The notes below the pieces were generated by a model, which saw only the letters and a program-made list of their open reading frames with translations, was not told the origin of the DNA and did no database searches. A stretch of DNA of 11,974 bases from Anaerolinea sp. (lineage in GTDB: Bacteria > Chloroflexota > Anaerolineae > Anaerolineales > Anaerolineaceae): positions 1-11,974 of the forward strand of contig PNNU01000057.1 of the NCBI GenBank assembly GCA_013824385.1. The letters are read 5' to 3'. Below are positions 8,491-11,974 of this stretch, piece by piece. Position numbers and translations under genes: made by a program. The first letter of the stretch is position 1, and every line of letters begins with the position of its first letter.

Positions 8491-8562
8491 TCAATTCGAT
8501 TGTGCATTTTTTATGCTCAATTGTTGCTGTAAATCATCTTTGAAATGCCTCCAATCGTTCAT
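8491..8562 (-). other. Doubtful 23-codon reading frame upstream of the kinase operon
   Basis: An ATG-to-TGA frame encodes a hydrophilic 23-residue peptide beginning MNDWRHFKDD. Only a weak purine stretch (AGAG) precedes it. It lies about 100 bases upstream of the membrane kinase on the same strand, so it could be a leader peptide, a remnant of a lost gene, or chance. A stem-forming inverted repeat overlaps its 3' end. No family is recognised. Confidence 0.15.
8499..8521. repeat. Inverted repeat with T5 loop, 9-base arms
   Basis: The arms ATTGTGCAT (8499-8507) and ATGCTCAAT (8513-8521) are complementary except at one position and are separated by five T. It lies about 105 bases upstream of the kinase start codon. 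It could be an operator for a dimeric regulator or a leader stem-loop. No matching T tract follows on either strand, so it does not look like a terminator. Confidence 0.45.
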
Positions 8563-8623
8563 TATGTCTCTTTTCAGAGTAATTTCGTTTAGTTCTTACT
8601 GCTGTCTTATCTCTATATAAATT

Positions 8624-8652
8624 AGTTCAGATTATTATCGTAAATCTGAACT
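8624..8652. repeat. Perfect 10-bp inverted repeat, candidate operator
   Basis: AGTTCAGATT (8624-8633) and AATCTGAACT (8643-8652) are perfect reverse complements around a 9-base spacer. On the minus strand a TATATA sequence (8614-8619) lies just downstream, so the repeat could cover part of a promoter for the signalling operon, though no good -35 box supports this. No run of T follows on the minus strand, which argues against a classical terminator for the methyltransferase operon. The arm size and 29-base span suit a dimeric DNA-binding protein or an RNA hairpin. Confidence 0.55.
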
Positions 8653-8947
8653 CCTAACAACACTTCATCAATTATTCTATACAGTAAATGGACTGAATTC
8701 GATTGAATCTTATGAACAATTTGAGGTTTTCCCCGTTCTATTCTCATATTTCCTCATCATATGTCTAATAATTAAGAGGATCAGAATGAAGGTCTACGAA
8801 AAAAACTAAACAGTAAAATTAGATTGCTGTTTCGAGTGTCAAAAACATCCCCTGCAATGATTATTCACTCGATACGTTTTTTAGAGAATAGGCAACGCAT
8901 TATTCCGTTTCTCTTAATGTACGAAGACTAGACTTATTCAACCTCTA

Positions 8948-8968
8948 CTGTATTAAATGATTATACAG
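8948..8968 (-). repeat. Weak stem-loop just downstream of the methyltransferase gene
   Basis: CTGTAT and ATACAG form a perfect 6-bp stem around a 9-base loop, 27 bases after the stop codon. It is placed where a terminator would be expected, but the stem is short and A+T-rich and no T run follows on the minus strand. The CTGT and ACAG half-sites are 13 bases apart, not the 8 of an enterobacterial LexA box. Confidence 0.3.
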
Positions 8969-8995
8969 CTTTACGAGCATTGGGAAATGAAAAAC

Positions 8996-10162
8996 CTATA
9001 AAAAATAAATAACCTGTTTTACCGAGATGCCGCCGTTGGTTAATCGGATGGTTTTTGCGGGTTTCTGCAATCCCATGTTGGCAATTAATTGATCATCATT
9101 GCAGAGTACCGAAACATGCCAGGACTCAAAATTTTGTTTCACAAGGGAGCCAAATCTTGCATATAGGTCGCGCAGATCTTTATTTTCGCTCACTCTGATG
9201 CCGTAAGGTGGATTTGTAACAACCCAACCGGTAGAGGCTGGAGATTCAAGCAGTGAGACTGCCTGACAAACAAACTGGATGTGGTCTTTTTGTCCAGCTC
9301 GGGCAGCATTTGCTTTGGACATTTCGATGGCGCCGGCATCGCGATCATAGCCAAAAAGGGGAGGTGAATCTTTAAGGATCTGTTTCTTTGCGTTATCCAG
9401 AATTTCAGTCCAGATCGCTTTGTTATAAGCAGGCCAGTTTGAAAACCTGAAAGAACGGTTGATTCCGGGTGCAATGTGCTGGGCCATCATGGCTGCTTCA
9501 ATGGGTATGGTGCCCGAACCACAAAATGGATCAATCAATGGAGACACAAGGTCCCAACCGGAGGCCATAATCATGCCTGCGGCCAGATTTTCACGAAGCG
9601 GTGCCTTGGCAACGGCTTGTTTATATCCGCGTTTATGCAGCAGCTCACCTGATGAATCCAGGCTGATGGTGCAGTTATCGTTTACCAATCTTACAAGGAT
9701 AATCTGGCCTTCTGTGGATTGTTCCATTTTCTTCACGGAGGAAGAAAAATGGTCGTCGATGGACCCTAAAATTCGTTCAGCCACCGCATCGGAATGGTAA
9801 AGTCTGGATTTGTGGCAAACCACCTGAATGGACACTTTTTGGCCGGGGACGAGATATTTCTCCCAATCCATTTTTGAAGCTTTTTTACGTAATTCTGCAA
9901 AGGTGATTGCTTTAAATTCTCCTAAACGAACTATGACCCGGCTGGCAGTACGCAGGTGCAAGTTGGCGAGATAAACATGTTCTATTGGGCCTTCAAATTC
10001 CATACCGCCGGTGTCTTCGCCAATGGTGTGTTTGACCTGATCTTCTTCGTCTTTCTTGAGCTTAACCCTGACGAGGCCTAGCGGTTTATACTCGGCAGCC
10101 AGCATGGGTTCAAGCCCGGGTGGGCAGGAAACATAAAAATGCAAGTTTTCAGAATTGGTCAT
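8996..10162 (-). CDS. rlmL: THUMP-domain class I RNA methyltransferase, RlmL/YpsC family
   Basis: A 388-residue cytoplasmic SAM-dependent RNA methyltransferase. The N-terminal ferredoxin-like and THUMP regions (about 5-168) bind RNA. The linker with HKRGYK (176-181) and APLRENLAA (187-195) is typical of the family. The Rossmann methyltransferase domain has SAM motif I DPFCGSGTIP (211-220), the acidic end of strand 2 in GYDRD (271-275) and the catalytic NPPYG (317-321), a signature of N2-guanine or N6-adenine methylation. The family includes the N-terminal half of E. coli RlmKL, which makes m2G2445 in 23S rRNA; the RlmK half is absent here and the length agrees with YpsC-type stand-alone enzymes. 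The exact nucleotide target is therefore inferred. A good ribosome site (GAGGAG, six bases before the ATG) lies in the end of ygiQ, and the start overlaps the ygiQ stop as ATGA, indicating translational coupling. Confidence 0.95.
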   Translation of the reverse strand: MTNSENLHFYVSCPPGLEPMLAAEYKPLGLVRVKLKKDEEDQVKHTIGEDTGGMEFEGPIEHVYLANLHLRTASRVIVRLGEFKAITFAELRKKASKMDWEKYLVPGQKVSIQVVCHKSRLYHSDAVAERILGSIDDHFSSSVKKMEQSTEGQIILVRLVNDNCTISLDSSGELLHKRGYKQAVAKAPLRENLAAGMIMASGWDLVSPLIDPFCGSGTIPIEAAMMAQHIAPGINRSFRFSNWPAYNKAIWTEILDNAKKQILKDSPPLFGYDRDAGAIEMSKANAARAGQKDHIQFVCQAVSLLESPASTGWVVTNPPYGIRVSENKDLRDLYARFGSLVKQNFESWHVSVLCNDDQLIANMGLQKPAKTIRLTNGGISVKQVIYFL

Positions 10163-11937
10163 CGGGGTCTCCTCTGAGGCCTTGGCTTATTCGCATAGGC
10201 GTTAACTGGTTTGGCTTTTTTCACAAACTCGGTTTTTAGTAATGGATTAGCAGTTGGTTTCGCGATCATTTCTTTTTGAGTTACTTTGTTGGCAATGTTT
10301 TTCTCTACAAAGATGGTTTCACCAGTGAACGGATCTTTTTCAGTATAGTACATAACACTGGCATAAGTGGAGGGGGTGGGGGTAAAGACCTGAACCTGTT
10401 CAGGTGCGATATGTAGCTTTGTTGTGACAAATTCTTTAAGCTGTTTCATTTCTCTGTCGCTGCTGCCAGGATAGGCTGCAATCAGATAATAAGTGAGGTA
10501 CTGATCCTTGCCTGCTTCATAGGTCATTTTTTCAAACTGCTTCTTAAATTTCAAAAGTGATCCGACAAAAGGTTTGCCCATCATCTTTAAAATGTATGGG
10601 TCAGCATGTTCAGGGGCTACCTTAAGCTGCCCTGAAGTATGATGAGAAACGATTTCCTTGAGGTAGGCTAATCCGTTTACTTTGTCTGCCAACACCATAT
10701 CGTAACGAATACCTGAACCCACAAACACTTTTTTGATGCCAGGGATTTGTCGGATTTTGGTTAACAAGTCAATCTGAATAGAATGATCAATTTTCAAAAC
10801 GGGACAAATTTCCGGGAAAAGACAACGCTTGTCGATGCATGCGCCGTTGTGTAGTTTCTTGGCACATTCGATGGCATACATATTAGCTGTTGGACCACCG
10901 AGGTCGTTGATGATGCCTCTGAACTTCGGATGTTTTGTCATGGATTCAGCTTCTGCCATGATGGAACTTTCACTGCGAGAGGCCACCGTGCGGCCTTCGT
11001 GGACGGCAATGGCACAAAAATTACATTCACCATAACATCCGCGGTGGGTGGGGATGGAAAAACGAATCGTCTCAAGCGCCTTCACTGGACCCTGTTTTTC
11101 ATAATAGGGGTGTTGGTCGCGTTCGAAAGTGAGCGAATAAATCTTATCCAATTGGGGTTGGGTGAGCGTTAGCGCAGGCGGATTCTGCACCCAAAAGCGA
11201 TCCCCTTTTTGTTGGGCAAGCCCTTTGGCGGTGATGGGATCATTATTTTGGTAAAAGAGATGGTACATCTTTGTGAAAGCTGCATGATCTGCCACACATT
11301 CTTCAAAAGTGGGCAGAATTACATAATTAGCAGGGGACGTTTTTGCAAGATAACACAATCCGCGGATGGATAGGGGCGATTTCTTTTCTTTAAACGACCT
11401 TGCCAGTTCAACCACACCGGTCTCAGCCATGCCATAAAGCAAATAATCCGCTTTGGAGTCAAAAAGGATTGGCGCGCGCAGTTTGTCTGACCAGTAATCG
11501 TAGTGGGTGATGCGGCGCAGGCTGGCTTCAATTCCGCCCAAAACAATGGGTGGAGTATTTTTGAATACGCGTTTGATCAGGTTGGTATAGGCAATCACAG
11601 CTCTGTCTGGACGGCGGTTGTTTTCTCCACCTGGAGTGAAATCATCAGAGCGGCGCTTGCGCAGCGTGGCAGTGTAATTGGCTACCATCGAATCCACTGT
11701 GCCGCCAGTGATCCCCCAAAAGAGGGTGGGTTCTCCGAGCCGAGAAATATCTGCATCGGATTTGATATCCGGTTGGGCAATAATACCCACCCGAAAGCCT
11801 GCTTTTTGTAATACTTTACCTATAACGGCTACACCGGAATAGGGGCTATCAATATAAGAATCACCGCTGATCAAGATGACATCCAATTCATGCCAACCCA
11901 GGGCGGTCATTTCATCTTTTGTGGTAGGTAAAAACAA
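10159..11937 (-). CDS. ygiQ: YgiQ-family radical SAM protein (UPF0313)
   Basis: A 592-residue protein of the YgiQ family. The N-terminal domain (about 1-285) begins FLPTTKDEM and contains LISGDSYIDSP (22-32) and VLGGIEASLRR (132-142), both hallmarks of the family. The radical SAM core (about 290-500) carries the iron-sulfur cluster motif C301-x3-C305-x2-C308. A second cysteine group, C367, C372 and C378, is also a family feature. The C-terminal region has FTPTPST (518-524) and ends in a Lys/Arg/Pro-rich tail (about 572-592) that could touch nucleic acid. The reaction is not established to my knowledge. The start is a TTG with AAGGA seven bases upstream; the frame closes at a TAA 24 bases before it and contains no ATG, so the protein lacks the roughly 27-residue extension of the E. 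coli protein. Coupling to an rRNA-type methyltransferase hints at RNA or translation-related work, which is inference only. Confidence 0.96.
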   Translation of the reverse strand: MFLPTTKDEMTALGWHELDVILISGDSYIDSPYSGVAVIGKVLQKAGFRVGIIAQPDIKSDADISRLGEPTLFWGITGGTVDSMVANYTATLRKRRSDDFTPGGENNRRPDRAVIAYTNLIKRVFKNTPPIVLGGIEASLRRITHYDYWSDKLRAPILFDSKADYLLYGMAETGVVELARSFKEKKSPLSIRGLCYLAKTSPANYVILPTFEECVADHAAFTKMYHLFYQNNDPITAKGLAQQKGDRFWVQNPPALTLTQPQLDKIYSLTFERDQHPYYEKQGPVKALETIRFSIPTHRGCYGECNFCAIAVHEGRTVASRSESSIMAEAESMTKHPKFRGIINDLGGPTANMYAIECAKKLHNGACIDKRCLFPEICPVLKIDHSIQIDLLTKIRQIPGIKKVFVGSGIRYDMVLADKVNGLAYLKEIVSHHTSGQLKVAPEHADPYILKMMGKPFVGSLLKFKKQFEKMTYEAGKDQYLTYYLIAAYPGSSDREMKQLKEFVTTKLHIAPEQVQVFTPTPSTYASVMYYTEKDPFTGETIFVEKNIANKVTQKEMIAKPTANPLLKTEFVKKAKPVNAYANKPRPQRRPR

Positions 11938-11944
11938 TGCGTTT

Positions 11945-11949
11945 TCCTT
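11945..11949 (-). promoter_or_regulatory. Ribosome binding site supporting the TTG start of ygiQ
   Basis: AAGGA lies seven bases before the TTG at 11935-11937. No ATG or GTG start is available between the in-frame upstream stop and this codon, so this site decides the start. Confidence 0.65.
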
Positions 11950-11966
11950 CGAATAAATGGATTATC

Positions 11967-11972
11967 AGTATA
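11967..11972 (-). promoter_or_regulatory. Possible -10 box for the ygiQ-rlmL operon
   Basis: TATACT matches the -10 consensus TATAAT at five of six positions and would place the transcription start about 20 to 25 bases before the ribosome site. The -35 region would lie beyond the right edge, so the call cannot be completed. Confidence 0.25.
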
Positions 11973-11974
11973 TC

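Larger units (their letters stand above)
8394..8995. other. A+T-rich intergenic region of about 600 bases
   Basis: No convincing gene is seen on either strand. The stretch is strongly A+T-rich: 8461-8520 counts 22% G+C and 8761-8820 counts 27%, against 35% in a sample of the kinase gene and 50% in a sample of the methyltransferase gene. It must hold the end of the ygiQ-rlmL transcript and the promoter of the signalling operon. Candidate -10/-35 pairs on the minus strand are poor; one TTGACA (8837-8842) lacks a good -10 partner. Three inverted repeats are listed separately. Only very short reading frames occur, including a seven-codon one on the plus strand at 8786-8809 behind a fair ribosome site. 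The region could be a decayed gene, a regulatory region or both. Confidence 0.6.

Noticed and set aside
8342..8620. Plus-strand reading frame of 92 codons crossing the kinase start
   Set aside because: It overlaps the well-supported N-terminus of the membrane kinase, has no clear ribosome site, and its Cys/Phe/Ser/Ile-rich product reads like the translation of A+T-rich non-coding DNA.
8493..8705. Direct repeat AATTCGATTG at 8493-8502 and 8696-8705
   Set aside because: Ten bases in two copies within A+T-rich DNA is weak; no third copy or flanking symmetry seen.
8786..8809. Plus-strand seven-codon frame (MKVYEKN) behind a GAGG ribosome site
   Set aside because: Too short to support as a gene; could be a remnant or chance in A+T-rich sequence.
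8814..8842. Promoter from a perfect TTGACA on the minus strand
   Set aside because: The hexamers 15 to 18 bases downstream (such as ATTTTA) match the -10 consensus poorly.
8948..8968. LexA-like site CTGT...ACAG
   Set aside because: The half-sites are 13 bases apart instead of 8, and it lies downstream of a gene rather than at a promoter.

Overview
The window is 12 kb of bacterial chromosome with seven protein-coding genes, all on the minus strand, so the map reads from right to left. No tRNA, rRNA, CRISPR array, insertion sequence or phage gene is visible. The lineage cannot be fixed from this sequence. The seven-transmembrane sensor kinase, the receiver/HDOD and receiver/HD response regulators and the stand-alone THUMP methyltransferase would fit Anaerolineae (Chloroflexota) or a Desulfobacterota-like group. 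That is a weak inference.

Right part (8996-11937): a two-gene RNA-modification-type operon. A YgiQ-family radical SAM protein (TTG start) is followed, with a 4-base ATGA overlap, by a THUMP-domain class I methyltransferase of the RlmL/YpsC family. This part is richer in G+C (9481-9540 is 50%).

Middle (8394-8995): about 600 bases without a convincing gene, very A+T-rich (8461-8520 is 22% G+C). It holds a perfect 10-bp inverted repeat (8624-8652), a near-perfect 9-bp inverted repeat (8499-8521), a weak stem-loop just after the methyltransferase gene and a doubtful 23-codon reading frame. The promoter of the downstream operon should lie here, but no clear -35/-10 pair is visible.

Left part (136-8393): a tight five-gene signalling operon. 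In transcription order it encodes (1) a 1255-aa membrane histidine kinase with a seven-helix N-terminus, an extracytoplasmic Cache-like domain, three PAS domains and a phytochrome-type kinase core; (2) a single-domain Rcp1-like response regulator; (3) a 548-aa soluble kinase with an N-terminal receiver-like domain and a PAS domain; (4) a receiver-HDOD protein; (5) a receiver protein with an HD-GYP-like domain whose metal-binding residues are gone. Junctions are 8-base overlaps, a 3-base gap and a 27-base gap, so the products are very probably made together. None has a DNA-binding domain. The pathway seems to pass phosphate between two kinases and several receivers and to end in protein-protein or HD-type outputs rather than in transcription.

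Left edge (1-135): just beyond the operon is a near-consensus housekeeping promoter (TTGACA, 17 bases, TATAAA) on the minus strand. It points out of the window, so another transcription unit starts there.
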